From NCBI RefSeq assembly GCF_006517235.1, contig NZ_CP041188.1:558001-622000 (forward strand): a DNA stretch of 64,000 nt. The letters run 5' to 3'. The notes beneath the pieces are model-generated. The model saw only the letters and a program-made list of their open reading frames with translations, had not been told where the DNA came from and made no database searches. Positions 8,429 through 16,810 of the stretch are shown here, piece after piece; within the stretch, counting starts at the first letter, position 1; each line of letters begins with the position of its first letter. This stretch comes from Pseudarthrobacter sp. NIBRBAC000502772 (GTDB taxonomy: Bacteria > Actinomycetota > Actinomycetes > Actinomycetales > Micrococcaceae). The position numbers and the translations under genes were made by a program.

Positions 8429-8957
8429 ACCTCTTGCCCGCCGGCGCGGCTGTTACTGCTAGGGAACGCAATTTGCTTGATGGAAGGTCCCTTATCGGCC
8501 AGTTTCGAAGAGGGCCGGAATGCGCAGCTCTCGTGTCCGGTTTCAGTTTTGTTGGCAAGAATCTCAATAGCCCTGGCAATCTACGGACTGTCGGGATCTG
8601 CCTCGCCGTACTTGGCAAACGCAGCTGGCGGACTCGATTGGCGTTACCTTGCCAGGGGCATCGGCAGTTGGCGCGCGCCACTGGTGAAAGGAGATGGTGT
8701 CCAGCTCACGGGACTTCGGCTCCGCCTACGATGTCACCGAAAGACATCTTCGAATCCGGATCCACGGCCGAGTCCACGCCACATTCACCGCGGCCTGCGC
8801 AGCGATGCGGTTGCGGAGGCCAGCTGCCTGGCGGATGTGCCTTCAGTCTGGGCCCTGGAGACTGCTAATCTCCGGGCTGGCAGCTCTGATGGACACGTAG
8901 GACGGCTCTTCTCCGCTGAAGGTTCGCACGCCTGCTGCGGGCCGGTAGCTTGGGACC
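8429..8957. other. Junction region between resolvase and VOC gene, no convincing gene
   Basis: This 529-base stretch has several open frames, including 8694-8900 (68 residues, AAGGAG nearby but badly spaced) and a plus-strand frame that runs through the VOC gene out of register. None gives a recognisable protein. It may be the scar between the island and the chromosome. Confidence 0.35.
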
Positions 8958-9338
8958 ATGAGACTGAAAATGTGCAGCATCCATGTCCAGGATCCGGCCG
9001 CCGCCCACACGTTCTACACCGGGACCCTTGGGTTCGAGACACTCATGGCGATGCCCGAGTACAACCTCTTCATCATCAAGGATCCAGGCTCCGACGCCGG
9101 GTCGGTAGGGCTGCTGCTGGAGCCCAGCGACAACCCGATCGGTGCGAACTACATGAACGCACTGCACGACGCCGGGATCGCGGCCATCACCTTCGGCGTT
9201 CCGAATGTGCAGGCCGAGTACGACCGGCTGGTGGCTGCCGGCGTGAAATTCCAGGGCGAGCCGTCAGAGGATCCGTCCGGGATCAGTGCGGTCTTCGACG
9301 ACGGCTGCGGCAACTTCGTGCAGCTGCACCAGGACTGA
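8958..9338 (+). CDS. VOC (glyoxalase/bleomycin-resistance fold) family protein
   Basis: This 126-residue single-module VOC protein has the usual two beta-alpha-beta-beta-beta halves. The first starts MCSIHVQDPAAAHTFYTGTLGFE. The second starts ITFGVPNVQAEYDRLVAAGVKF and ends in DDGCGNFVQLHQD. Metal-ligand-type residues are His at the start of the first half, Glu in the central strands and the terminal Gln/His region. The substrate cannot be told; the family includes glyoxalases, extradiol dioxygenases and antibiotic-binding proteins. It stands alone, and its stop abuts the stop of a DUF3883 remnant on the other strand. Confidence 0.85.
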   Translation: MRLKMCSIHVQDPAAAHTFYTGTLGFETLMAMPEYNLFIIKDPGSDAGSVGLLLEPSDNPIGANYMNALHDAGIAAITFGVPNVQAEYDRLVAAGVKFQGEPSEDPSGISAVFDDGCGNFVQLHQD

Positions 9339-9626
9339 TTAGCCGGCCTTCGGCACGGCGAGGAATGTGCTTTCCTGAAGTTCACACGTGGTATCGATGC
9401 TGCCTGGCAGGTGGTACCAGCGGGGTGCGGGGCCGAAGGTGAAGACCCTGATGAGGTGGAAGACCTCAGCCTGCTCTTGGGAAAGCTGTAATTCGTTGCG
9501 GGACACGAAGAACGGCGTCTCGGCGCGCGACTTTGTGGTTTTGACCTCCGGGAGCCGTTCTTTTCCGCTCTCTTCGAAGGACAGGATGTCGTACCCGAGC
9601 CATCGCCGCGGGTCTTGGACACATGC
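9339..9626 (-). pseudogene. Remnant of a DUF3883 (NOV C-terminal domain) protein
   Basis: A minus-strand frame of about 95 codons reads like the C-terminal DUF3883 domain. It has WLGYDILSFEESGKERL and EVKTT, then TPFFVSRNEL and the tail HLIRVFTFGPAPRWYHLPG. DUF3883 is common at the end of helicases, methylases and other restriction or defence proteins. An in-frame TGA at 9627-9629 cuts the frame on the 5' side and no start or upstream domain remains, so this is a fragment. It sits between a VOC gene and a VapBC pair and suggests that a larger defence gene was lost here. Confidence 0.65.
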
Positions 9627-9675
9627 TCAACCGACTCCACCTGGCCCGGAATGGGTTGGATTGTCAGTCCCGCAC

Positions 9676-10071
9676 TCAGTCGCCTGCCTCCAGGATCTCC
9701 ACCACATCTTCGACCCACTCGAAGTCCCTGGCGTTGCGGGTCATCAACGGGATGCCAAGAGAGTGGGCTTGCGCGGCGATCATTATGTCCTTACTCCTGG
9801 CATGTTGGGGCCTCAGGCGCTTGACCCGCGCAGCCAGCTCGCCATAACTCTCGGCGGCATGCTCGTCAAAGAGAATCCAGTCCATCAGTTCCCGCCAGAC
9901 GGCAAGGCGGTGCACCCGGTTCCGGCGGATCTCCTCGGACGCTGACGATCGGATTCCGTGTTGGAGTTCCGCCAGCGAGATGATGCTCGAGCCGAGTACC
10001 GCGCCGGCCGGCCATACGGCCGGTGGTGCGATCAGGACATTCGTGTCAAGGAGGATCACGGGGTAGTCCAC
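9676..10071 (-). CDS. vapC: VapC-like PIN-domain RNase toxin
   Basis: This 131-residue PIN-domain protein carries the acidic active-site set: LLDTNVLI near the N-terminus, SLAELQHG in the middle, SKDIMIAAQA and the final TRNARDFEWV. VapC toxins are Mg-dependent RNases, usually cutting tRNA or rRNA. The start overlaps the end of the antitoxin gene by 16 bases, so the two are translated as a pair. The length and motifs are complete. Confidence 0.9.
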   Translation of the reverse strand: MDYPVILLDTNVLIAPPAVWPAGAVLGSSIISLAELQHGIRSSASEEIRRNRVHRLAVWRELMDWILFDEHAAESYGELAARVKRLRPQHARSKDIMIAAQAHSLGIPLMTRNARDFEWVEDVVEILEAGD

Positions 10072-10325
10072 GGATCACCAAGGGGATCGGCATCTCTGGA
10101 TTCTTCATGTTCCGTGAGCCACCCGGTCTGGTCTGCGCCGAGCTGGGCGAGCTTCAGGGCAGTTGCCACTTCAGCGGCAGAAGTCCACTTCTTGCGATGC
10201 GTTACAGGTGAGATCACTGCGACCGCACGACCTTGGAGGGTTATCTCAAGAGTGGCTCCGTGCTCAACCCGCTCAATGACAGCCCTTGGATTTTGCTTGA
10301 GTTCCCGAACCCCTACCTTGTCCAT
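10056..10325 (-). CDS. Phd/YefM-type antitoxin paired with VapC
   Basis: This 89-residue protein has the Phd/YefM DNA-binding fold at its N-terminus (VGVRELKQNPRAVIERVEHG, then ITLQGRAVAVISP). An acidic C-terminal tail probably wraps the toxin. It precedes and overlaps the PIN toxin gene. Family members repress their own promoter when bound to toxin; the promoter would lie in 10326-10390, where no clear operator stands out. Confidence 0.88.
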   Translation of the reverse strand: MDKVGVRELKQNPRAVIERVEHGATLEITLQGRAVAVISPVTHRKKWTSAAEVATALKLAQLGADQTGWLTEHEESRDADPLGDPWTTP

Positions 10326-10390
10326 GGCTGCATTCTACGCTTGATGTAGCCCTTGTTCTACGATTGGCAATGAAAGGAACAGCAGAGGCC

Positions 10391-10431
10391 TGTCCGCGGA
10401 TCCGAATCGTGAAGGTTCGGATCCGCGGACA
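10391..10431. terminator. Perfect 16-base-pair hairpin
   Basis: TGTCCGCGGATCCGAA (10391-10406) is followed, after nine bases, by its exact reverse complement (10416-10431). It lies between the vapBC-type promoter and the stop of the DUF5997 gene. It has no U-tract, so it could be a terminator for the minus-strand DUF5997 transcript or an insertion scar. Confidence 0.55.
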
Positions 10432-10468
10432 AGCCTAGGAAAAGCGCTGGTGACTCAGAAAGCGGAGG

Positions 10469-10873
10469 CTACTCGGCCTGGGCGCGGGCTTTCTTGGCGT
10501 CCTTTTTGGCGGCTTCGTCCTTGACGCGCTGGGCTTCGGTGCGGACGGCGGCGTGGGTGGAGCGCTCGGCGACCAGCCAGGCCGGGGGAGCCTGCAGCAG
10601 CGCGGTGATTTCCGCCGTCGTCAGCGCTTCCTCAACACCGCCGCGGGCCAGGCCGCTGATGGAGACGTTCAGCTTCTGGGCCACCACCGGGCGGGGGTGC
10701 GGGCCGTTACGGCGGAGCTCCGCGAGCCACTCCGGCGGGTTGGCCTGTAGTTCGGCGAAATCGGCGCGGCTGATGGTTGAATCCTGGAACTCCTGCGGTG
10801 TTGCCGGCAGGTAGATGCCAAGCTTCTTGGCAACGGTGGCCGGCTTCATGGACTGGGAGTTTGCAGAGGTCAT
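10469..10873 (-). CDS. DUF5997 family protein
   Basis: This 134-residue protein resembles the actinobacterial DUF5997 family. It has a 'SMKPATVAKKLGIYLPATP.EFQ' opening, the block PEWLAELRRNGPHPRPVVAQKL, and a lysine/alanine-rich tail. The middle (KLNVSISGLARGGV) resembles a DNA-binding helical region. Function is unknown. It diverges from an LysR-type ligand-domain gene, a pairing often seen in Arthrobacter relatives as far as I recall; that is family memory and was not checked here. Confidence 0.8.
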   Translation of the reverse strand: MTSANSQSMKPATVAKKLGIYLPATPQEFQDSTISRADFAELQANPPEWLAELRRNGPHPRPVVAQKLNVSISGLARGGVEEALTTAEITALLQAPPAWLVAERSTHAAVRTEAQRVKDEAAKKDAKKARAQAE

Positions 10874-10952
10874 GGTTCAAGGGTATCCGGCTGCCCGGCT
10901 GAAAGGCACCAGCTCCGGCAGTGCGGGGCCGCGCGGGCGGTACTGTGAAGAC

Positions 10953-11702
10953 GTGCCCGCAGACAATGAATCCCCCCAGAACGCCAGCCCCGACGAATCG
11001 CCGGAGCAGGAGGCGCCCCGTGTGCTCCGCTTCGCCTATGTGGCCGGCGTAACCCCGGGCAAGTGGATCCGCCGCTGGGAAGAGCGCGTGCTGGACATCC
11101 CGCTGGAGTCGTTTATGTCCGACGACGGCGCCCAGCTTTCCGTATTGCGTGACGGTTCCGCGGACCTCAGCTTTGTCCGGCTTCCGGTGGAGCGGGAAGG
11201 CCTCAACGTGATCCCGCTGTATGAGGAGCAGCCCGTGGTGGTGGCGCCCAAGGGGCACGAGATTTCAGTGTTTGAGGAAGTGGCCCTGGCCGACCTCTCG
11301 GCAGAGACTTTCCTGGACGTCGCCGAAATGGGTGGCCCGGAAGCGGCCATGCAGGTGGTGGCGTCCGGTGCGGGCCTGGTGATTTTGCCCATGTCCGTGG
11401 CCAGGCATTTCAACGTCAAGGACACCGTGGCCCGCCGGCTGACGGGTGCCCCGGTCACGGAGATCGCGCTGGCCTGGCCCAGCGACTCCTCGGACGACAT
11501 CATTGAGGAGTTCATCGGGATTGTCCGCGGCCGCACCGCGGCAAGCTCCCGGCAGCCGTCGGCCCAGCAGGAGAAGCCCAAGAAGGAGCCGAAGCCGGAC
11601 CGGCGCGGCCCCGCGGTCAAGAAGCCGAAGGTGGCCCAGCGTTACGCGCCGAATCCGGACAAGGGCCGCGGCAAAGGCTCACGCAAAAAGGGCAAGCGCT
11701 AA
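10953..11702 (+). CDS. LysR-type substrate-binding domain protein without a DNA-binding domain
   Basis: This protein of about 249 residues has only the periplasmic-binding-like domain of LysR regulators (RVLRFAYVAGVTPGKWIRRW, then LSFVRLPVE and VVVAPKGHEI). A basic, lysine/proline-rich tail follows (QQEKPKKEPKPDRRG through GKGSRKKGKR). No helix-turn-helix is present. I chose GTG 10953 because the longer frame upstream overlaps the divergent DUF5997 gene; a TACTGT box just upstream could allow leaderless transcription. The basic tail could contact nucleic acid or ribosomes, which is speculation. Its stop overlaps the stop of the convergent lipoprotein gene by four bases. Confidence 0.8.
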   Translation: MPADNESPQNASPDESPEQEAPRVLRFAYVAGVTPGKWIRRWEERVLDIPLESFMSDDGAQLSVLRDGSADLSFVRLPVEREGLNVIPLYEEQPVVVAPKGHEISVFEEVALADLSAETFLDVAEMGGPEAAMQVVASGAGLVILPMSVARHFNVKDTVARRLTGAPVTEIALAWPSDSSDDIIEEFIGIVRGRTAASSRQPSAQQEKPKKEPKPDRRGPAVKKPKVAQRYAPNPDKGRGKGSRKKGKR

Positions 11703-12034
11703 GCCGAGCAGGCTTCCGTCAGTGCTGTGACTGACTCAGCCGGCACCTGGTCTCCGGCTTCGGCGATCTGGCCCAGCGGCGTCGTAATTTCCGCAGGCAC
11801 CCCGGCAGTGTCCGCGGCGGACACCAGCCCGCCCAGCAATGCCTTGTCCTGGACGCTGACCAGCCCGTCCTCCACCACGGTGCAGACCTGCTTCCTGACC
11901 TCGTCCGAGGCTGCGGTTGCCACCTTGGAGGCGGCATCGTTCGCGGTGGTTTCAGCGACTTCCTGGACCGATCCGCAGGCGGAGAGGAGGAGCATCAGGG
12001 GGACGGCGGACAGGGCTGCAAGGCGGCGTTTCAT
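11699..12034 (-). CDS. Small predicted lipoprotein
   Basis: This 111-residue protein starts with a lipoprotein signal peptide (MKRR, a hydrophobic core, lipobox LLSAC with Cys at about 20). The mature part is small, helical and acidic, with two further cysteines (KQVCTVVEDG and EACSA) that could form a disulfide. No family was recognised. It is probably anchored to the outer face of the membrane. It stands alone between the LysR-like gene (convergent) and the GntR regulator. Confidence 0.75.
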   Translation of the reverse strand: MKRRLAALSAVPLMLLLSACGSVQEVAETTANDAASKVATAASDEVRKQVCTVVEDGLVSVQDKALLGGLVSAADTAGVPAEITTPLGQIAEAGDQVPAESVTALTEACSA

Positions 12035-12051
12035 TCGTCCAGCCTAACGGC

Positions 12052-12780
12052 TCAGTCTGTTCCGGCCTCGCCGTGCACCTCGCTCAGGTTGTCTTCGGAG
12101 CGGTCCAGGTACGCCAGGAGAAGGTCGGCCGCGCGGTCCAGTTCCCCGGCTTCCAGGGCCAGGCAGATCGCTTCGTTGTCCGGCAGGTAGTGCTGGTAGA
12201 ACTGCGCGTCCACGGTGGCTTTGTGGAAAAACAGGCGCATTTCGGCCAGGACCTGGCCCATGATGCTGTTCAGCCGCGGGCTTCCGGCCATGGCCACAAT
12301 GGCGCCGTGGAAGTGCTGGTTGGCGGTGCCCAGGGCTTCGTCGTCACCGGCTGCCGCAGCTCGTTTGCCTTCGTCAACGGCGGCCCGGACGGCGGCCACG
12401 TCCTCCGGGCTGCCTCCGGCACGCAGGGCGGCGACCTCGATGGCGCGCCGGACGGTATAGACGTCGTGGACGTCCCCCGCCTCCAGGCTTGCCACGAAGA
12501 CGCCGCGGTTGGGATGGCGGACCACCAGGCGTTCGCTGGCAAGTTCCACGAAGGCCTCGCGCACCGTGTTGCGGGAGACGCCCAGGTCCTCGGCGATGGT
12601 GGATTCGGTGAGCCGCGTTCCGGGAAGCAATGCTCCCTCCGCCAGCTGCAGGCGGAGTTCATCCGCCACCCGCTCAGCCACGGACGGAACGGCCACTCGC
12701 AGGCGGCCTGAGGCGGTCCGGGTCGCCGTTGCAGTCGTCGAAATGCGGGAAGAGGGGACGAGCGGGTCTGAAGAGGCCAT
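12052..12780 (-). CDS. GntR family (FadR/FCD) transcriptional regulator of the pxp operon
   Basis: This 242-residue regulator has an N-terminal winged helix-turn-helix (about 30-100: RVADELRLQLAEGALLPGTR, then AEDLGVSRNTVREAF). A C-terminal FCD ligand-binding domain (about 110-230) contains metal-site histidines such as ANQHFHGAI and the FFHKAT region. It is divergent from pxpA, and a perfect 15-base palindrome lies in the shared 106-base gap. It most likely represses the pxp operon and its own gene and responds to an organic acid such as 5-oxoproline; the ligand is inferred. Confidence 0.9.
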   Translation of the reverse strand: MASSDPLVPSSRISTTATATRTASGRLRVAVPSVAERVADELRLQLAEGALLPGTRLTESTIAEDLGVSRNTVREAFVELASERLVVRHPNRGVFVASLEAGDVHDVYTVRRAIEVAALRAGGSPEDVAAVRAAVDEGKRAAAAGDDEALGTANQHFHGAIVAMAGSPRLNSIMGQVLAEMRLFFHKATVDAQFYQHYLPDNEAICLALEAGELDRAADLLLAYLDRSEDNLSEVHGEAGTD

Positions 12781-12820
12781 ACACGAGAATTTACACGATC
12801 GTCACATTGTGGAATCGAAG

Positions 12821-12835
12821 GATTGTTGAACAATC
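12821..12835. promoter_or_regulatory. Palindromic operator candidate for the GntR regulator
   Basis: GATTGTT-G-AACAATC is a perfect inverted repeat around one central base, 52 bases before the pxpA start and 41 bases before the GntR gene. FadR/FCD regulators typically bind short palindromes of this kind (TTGT..ACAA core). TTGAAC within it could double as a -35 element. Confidence 0.6.
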
Positions 12836-12886
12836 TGTAAATTTAGTGCATCCTAGTAGGACCACTCAATGAGACGGGGATCACAA

Positions 12887-13645
12887 ATGGCAACGATTGA
12901 CCTGAACAGCGACGTCGGCGAGTCCTTCGGACGATGGAGCCTCGGCGATGACCTGGCGATGTTCGGCTCGGTTTCGAGCGCGAACGTGGCCTGCGGATTC
13001 CACGCCGGCGATCCCAGCGTCATCCGCAGGACCTGCCGCGAGGCTGCTGCTGCCGGCGTCGCTATTGGTGCCCACGTCGGCTACCGGGACCTCGCCGGTT
13101 TCGGACGCCGATTCATGGACATCAGCCCCACAGAACTGGCCGACGACGTGGTGTACCAGATCGGTGCCCTGCAGGCCCTGGCCGCCGTTGAAGGAACCCA
13201 AGTCCGGTATGTGAAGCCGCACGGCGGACTGTACAACGCCATCGTGACGCACACAGCGCAGGCCCAGGCCGTCGTCGACGCCGTGAAATCGGTTGACCCC
13301 AACCTTCCGATCCTCGGCCTCCCCGGTTCGGAAGTCCTGCGGCTTGCAGAGAAAGCCGGCTTGCGCGCCGTGACCGAAGCGTTCGCGGACAGGGCCTACA
13401 ACCCGGACGGCACCCTGGTGTCGCGCTCCCTCCCCGGAGCAGTCCTTGAGGATCCGGAACAAGTGGCGGAACATGTCCTACGGATGGCCACGGAATCCTC
13501 CGTCCGCACAATTGACGGGTCCACCCTCAAAATCCGCGCGGAAAGCATCTGCGTGCATGGTGACTCACCGGGGGCCGTAGCGATGGCCACCGCAGTGAAG
13601 TCCGCTCTCGGCGACGCCGGCGTGAGCATCGGCTCGTTCCGCTAG
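12887..13645 (+). CDS. pxpA: 5-oxoprolinase subunit PxpA (LamB/YcsF family)
   Basis: This 252-residue cytoplasmic protein matches LamB/YcsF end to end: [13 protein letters not shown] at the start, [53 protein letters not shown] and [10 protein letters not shown]. These histidines and aspartates line the active site. PxpABC hydrolyses 5-oxoproline to glutamate with ATP. ATG 12887 is preferred to the upstream in-frame ATG at 12869 because homologues start at this position ([11 protein letters not shown]). It is first in an operon with an MHS transporter, a PxpB-PxpC fusion and a biotin carboxylase. Confidence 0.93.
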   Translation: MATIDLNSDVGESFGRWSLGDDLAMFGSVSSANVACGFHAGDPSVIRRTCREAAAAGVAIGAHVGYRDLAGFGRRFMDISPTELADDVVYQIGALQALAAVEGTQVRYVKPHGGLYNAIVTHTAQAQAVVDAVKSVDPNLPILGLPGSEVLRLAEKAGLRAVTEAFADRAYNPDGTLVSRSLPGAVLEDPEQVAEHVLRMATESSVRTIDGSTLKIRAESICVHGDSPGAVAMATAVKSALGDAGVSIGSFR

Positions 13646-13703
13646 CCCCATCCCAGGCCGCACCAAGGCCCCCGCACCACCCCTCATCCCCCCGGAGGAA
13701 ACC

Positions 13704-15056
13704 ATGACCAGCACAAACAAGGCCGCAAAGGCCTCGGCAAGGAAGCCGCCGCCCGGCGCGCTCAAGGCGTACGTCGCCAGCCTCACCGGCACCTCGCTTG
13801 AGTACTACGACTTCGCGATCTACTCGGTGGCGTCAGCCCTCGTCTTCCCCAAGATTTTCTTCCCCTCGGATGATGAATTCGTAGGCCTCCTGCTGTCCTT
13901 CTCCGCCTTTGCGGTGGGCTACCTCGCCCGCCCCATCGGCGGCATCGTGTTCGGGCGGCTCGGCGACAAGGTGGGCCGCAAGTACGTACTGGTCTTCACC
14001 CTGGTGCTGATCGGTATCGCCACCGTCCTCATCGGTGCGCTGCCTGACTACTCTGCGATCGGCATCTGGGCCCCCATCCTCCTGGTGCTCCTGCGCCTGG
14101 CCCAGGGCATCGGCGTCGGCGGTGAATGGGGCGGCGCTGTGCTGCTATCCAGCGAATTCGGCGACCCCAACAAGCGCGGATTCTGGTCCTCCGCAGCCCA
14201 GATCGGCCCGCCCGCCGGCAACCTGATGGCCAACGGCGTACTTGCGATCCTGGCAGCCTCGCTGAGCACCGAAGCGTTCCTCTCCTGGGGCTGGCGGGTA
14301 GCCTTCCTGGCCTCCGCCCTGCTGGTGGTCTTCGGCCTAATCATCCGCCTCAAGCTCGAGGAAACCCCGGTCTTCAAGGCCATCGCGGCCCACGGCGACC
14401 AGCCGAAGGCGCCCATCAAGGAAGTCTTCACCACCCAGCCCCGCGCGCTGATCGCCGCAGCCCTCTCCCGCGTCTGCCCGGACGTGCTCTACGCACTGTT
14501 TACCGTTTTTGTGGCCGTTTACGCCACCAAGGAACTGGGCATGACCACCGGCAACGTGCTGGCCGCCATCCTGATCGGCTCCGCGTTCCAGCTCTTCCTC
14601 ATCCCGCTCGCCGGCGCCCTGACCGACCGGTTCAACCGCCGCTGGGTTTACGGCATTGCCGCTGCCGCCACCGCCGTCTACATTCCCCTGTTCTTCCTGA
14701 TGATCGCGGGCAAGTCCGTGGTGATGCTGATCATCGGTGTGGTGATCGGACTGGCCCTGCACGCCTTTATGTACGGCCCGCAGGCAGCGTTCATCACCGA
14801 GCAGTTCCCGGCCCGCCTCCGCTACGCCGGCAGCTCCCTGGCCTACACGCTTGCCGGTGTAATCGGCGGCGCTGTGGCTCCCTTGATCTTCACCGCCCTT
14901 TACGGCGCAGCATCCGGCGGCTGGTACCTGATCGCCGGGTACATCCTCCTGACGGCCATCATCACCATCGTGGGTATGCGCCTGGGCCGCGACCCGCAGC
15001 CGGAAGAGGACCTCCGCCTGCTGCACCGCGACGACTCGCAGGAGAGCCGCGCCTGA
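13704..15056 (+). CDS. MHS family metabolite:H+ symporter (MFS)
   Basis: This 450-residue, 12-segment transporter of the metabolite:H+ symporter type has the signature TSLEYYDFAIYSVASALVF in segment 1, the MFS loop GRLGDKVGRKYVL after segment 2, and RLAQGIGVGGEWGGAVLL in segment 4. A good GGAGG lies before the ATG. MHS members import organic acids such as citrate, proline/betaine or shikimate. In this operon it most likely imports the substrate of the Pxp enzymes (5-oxoproline or another lactam/amide), which is inference from position. Confidence 0.9.
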   Translation: MTSTNKAAKASARKPPPGALKAYVASLTGTSLEYYDFAIYSVASALVFPKIFFPSDDEFVGLLLSFSAFAVGYLARPIGGIVFGRLGDKVGRKYVLVFTLVLIGIATVLIGALPDYSAIGIWAPILLVLLRLAQGIGVGGEWGGAVLLSSEFGDPNKRGFWSSAAQIGPPAGNLMANGVLAILAASLSTEAFLSWGWRVAFLASALLVVFGLIIRLKLEETPVFKAIAAHGDQPKAPIKEVFTTQPRALIAAALSRVCPDVLYALFTVFVAVYATKELGMTTGNVLAAILIGSAFQLFLIPLAGALTDRFNRRWVYGIAAAATAVYIPLFFLMIAGKSVVMLIIGVVIGLALHAFMYGPQAAFITEQFPARLRYAGSSLAYTLAGVIGGAVAPLIFTALYGAASGGWYLIAGYILLTAIITIVGMRLGRDPQPEEDLRLLHRDDSQESRA

Positions 15057-15075
15057 GCGGCGCGGCCTGATCCCC

Positions 15076-16803
15076 ATGGAAACAGTCAGCAAGCCCACTG
15101 CCGCGGCCCGCGTGCTCACCGTCCGGCCGGTAGGTACGACGGCGGTGCTCGCCGAACTCTCCGGGCTCCACGACGTCCTTGCCCTCCAGGCCCTCCTGCT
15201 CGAGCAGCCGCTGCCCGGCCAGGTGGACGTCCTGGCCGCCGCCGAAACCGTGATGATCAAGGCGGATTCACCCGCTGCGGCGCGCAGGATGGCGGCCCGG
15301 CTGCTGGAGATGGACCTGACGGTCCAGTCCCACGCCGAAGGCAAACTGGTGCAGATTGAGACCGTGTACGACGGCGACGACCTCGCCGAAGTGGGTCGGC
15401 TCACCGGGCTGGGCGCTGACGGCGTCATTGCAGCCCACACCGGGCAGGTCTGGACGGTTGCGTTCGGTGGCTTCGCGCCGGGCTTCAGCTACATGGTGGG
15501 GGAGAACCAGGTACTTGAAGTCCCGCGCCGGAGTTCGCCCCGGACCGCCGTCCCCGCAGGTTCCGTGGCCCTGGCCGGTAACTATTCGGCCGTGTACCCG
15601 CGGAAATCCCCGGGCGGCTGGCAGCTGATCGGCCGCACCGCAGCCCACATGTGGGACCTCAGCCGGGAGCAGCCGGCCCTGGCCGCGCCCGGTGACCGCG
15701 TGCGGTTCAGCGCGGTACGCGAGCTCATTGAAGTCGCGGTGCCGCACGCTGCCGTGGATGCCGCCGCCCTTGCTGCCCATGAACCGGACGTCCACTCCGG
15801 CCTGCTGATCCTGTCGCCGGGGCTCCAGAGCCTGATCCAGGACCTCGGCCGCCCCGGTCACGCCGGGCTCGGCGTGTCCTCAGCCGGGGCACTGGACCGT
15901 TCCTCCCTGCGCCGCGCCAACCGGATCGTGGGCAACGACCCGTCGGCCGCCGTCGTCGAATCCGTTGCCGGCGGGCTGCGCGTCCAGGCCGTGGGGGACC
16001 AGGTGCTGGCAGTGGCCGGCGCGCCCTCGGCACTGACTGTAGTGACGCCGTCGGACGTTCCCGACCCGGACGCTTCGGACGACGAAGATGGCCAGTCCGA
16101 GTTTGTCCAGTCCGAGCGGGTGCGCGAAGTGCCCATGGCCACCGCGTTTGCCCTGCTGGACGGCGAGATCCTGACCATCGGCGCACCCGAGCGCGGCTTC
16201 CGCAGCTACCTGGCCATCCGCGGCGGCGCAGCAGTCGATGCGGTGCTCGGGAGCCGGTCCACGGACACCATGTCCGGGATCGGACCTGCACCGCTGGCCG
16301 CCGGGCAGCTGCTGGGAGCCGGCGCCGCCACGTCCTCCAACGTGGTGGGCAACCCCGAACTGCAGCCCGACTTTCCGGACATCGGCGTCACGGTCCTGGA
16401 CATCGTTCCCGGACCCCGCGATGACTGGTTCGACGCCGCAGCATTGGAATCGCTCTGCGCCCAGGAGTGGGCGGTGACGCCCCGCTCCAACCGAGTGGGC
16501 ATGCGGCTGGACGGCCAGCCGCTCAGCCGAAGCCGGGACGGTGAACTGCCCAGCGAGGGAACCATGGCTGGCGCGCTCCAGATCCCGCCGGAAGGACAGC
16601 CCGTACTCTTCCTGGCCGACCACCCCATCACCGGTGGCTACCCCGTGATCGGCGTGGTGGTTGACCACCAGCTGGACCTGGCCGCCCAGGTTCCCATCGG
16701 CGGGTCCATCCGGTTCCGCTGGGCTCCCGGCTACGGACTACCCACCGGCTTTTCCCATTCTTCCCCTGACATTTCCCAGACAAAAGATTCCCAGACAAAG
16801 TGA
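15076..16803 (+). CDS. pxpBC: Fused 5-oxoprolinase subunits PxpB-PxpC (AHS1-AHS2, KipI-KipA type)
   Basis: This 575-residue protein joins two domains that are usually separate. Residues 1-230 are AHS1/PxpB ([38 protein letters not shown]). Residues 235-560 are AHS2/PxpC ([31 protein letters not shown] and the [19 protein letters not shown] block). The same AHS1-AHS2 pair forms the carboxyltransferase part of urea carboxylase and related enzymes. With PxpA and the following biotin carboxylase it could either hydrolyse 5-oxoproline or act as a biotin-dependent carboxylase of a small amide. The tail, past residue 560, is Pro/Ser-rich and divergent. The next gene starts seven bases after the stop. 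Confidence 0.92.
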   Translation: METVSKPTAAARVLTVRPVGTTAVLAELSGLHDVLALQALLLEQPLPGQVDVLAAAETVMIKADSPAAARRMAARLLEMDLTVQSHAEGKLVQIETVYDGDDLAEVGRLTGLGADGVIAAHTGQVWTVAFGGFAPGFSYMVGENQVLEVPRRSSPRTAVPAGSVALAGNYSAVYPRKSPGGWQLIGRTAAHMWDLSREQPALAAPGDRVRFSAVRELIEVAVPHAAVDAAALAAHEPDVHSGLLILSPGLQSLIQDLGRPGHAGLGVSSAGALDRSSLRRANRIVGNDPSAAVVESVAGGLRVQAVGDQVLAVAGAPSALTVVTPSDVPDPDASDDEDGQSEFVQSERVREVPMATAFALLDGEILTIGAPERGFRSYLAIRGGAAVDAVLGSRSTDTMSGIGPAPLAAGQLLGAGAATSSNVVGNPELQPDFPDIGVTVLDIVPGPRDDWFDAAALESLCAQEWAVTPRSNRVGMRLDGQPLSRSRDGELPSEGTMAGALQIPPEGQPVLFLADHPITGGYPVIGVVVDHQLDLAAQVPIGGSIRFRWAPGYGLPTGFSHSSPDISQTKDSQTK

Positions 16804-16810
16804 GCAACTG

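Noticed and set aside
8477..9442. 321-codon plus-strand frame spanning the VOC gene
   Set aside because: It runs out of register through the VOC coding sequence and has no own ribosome binding site or recognisable domain.
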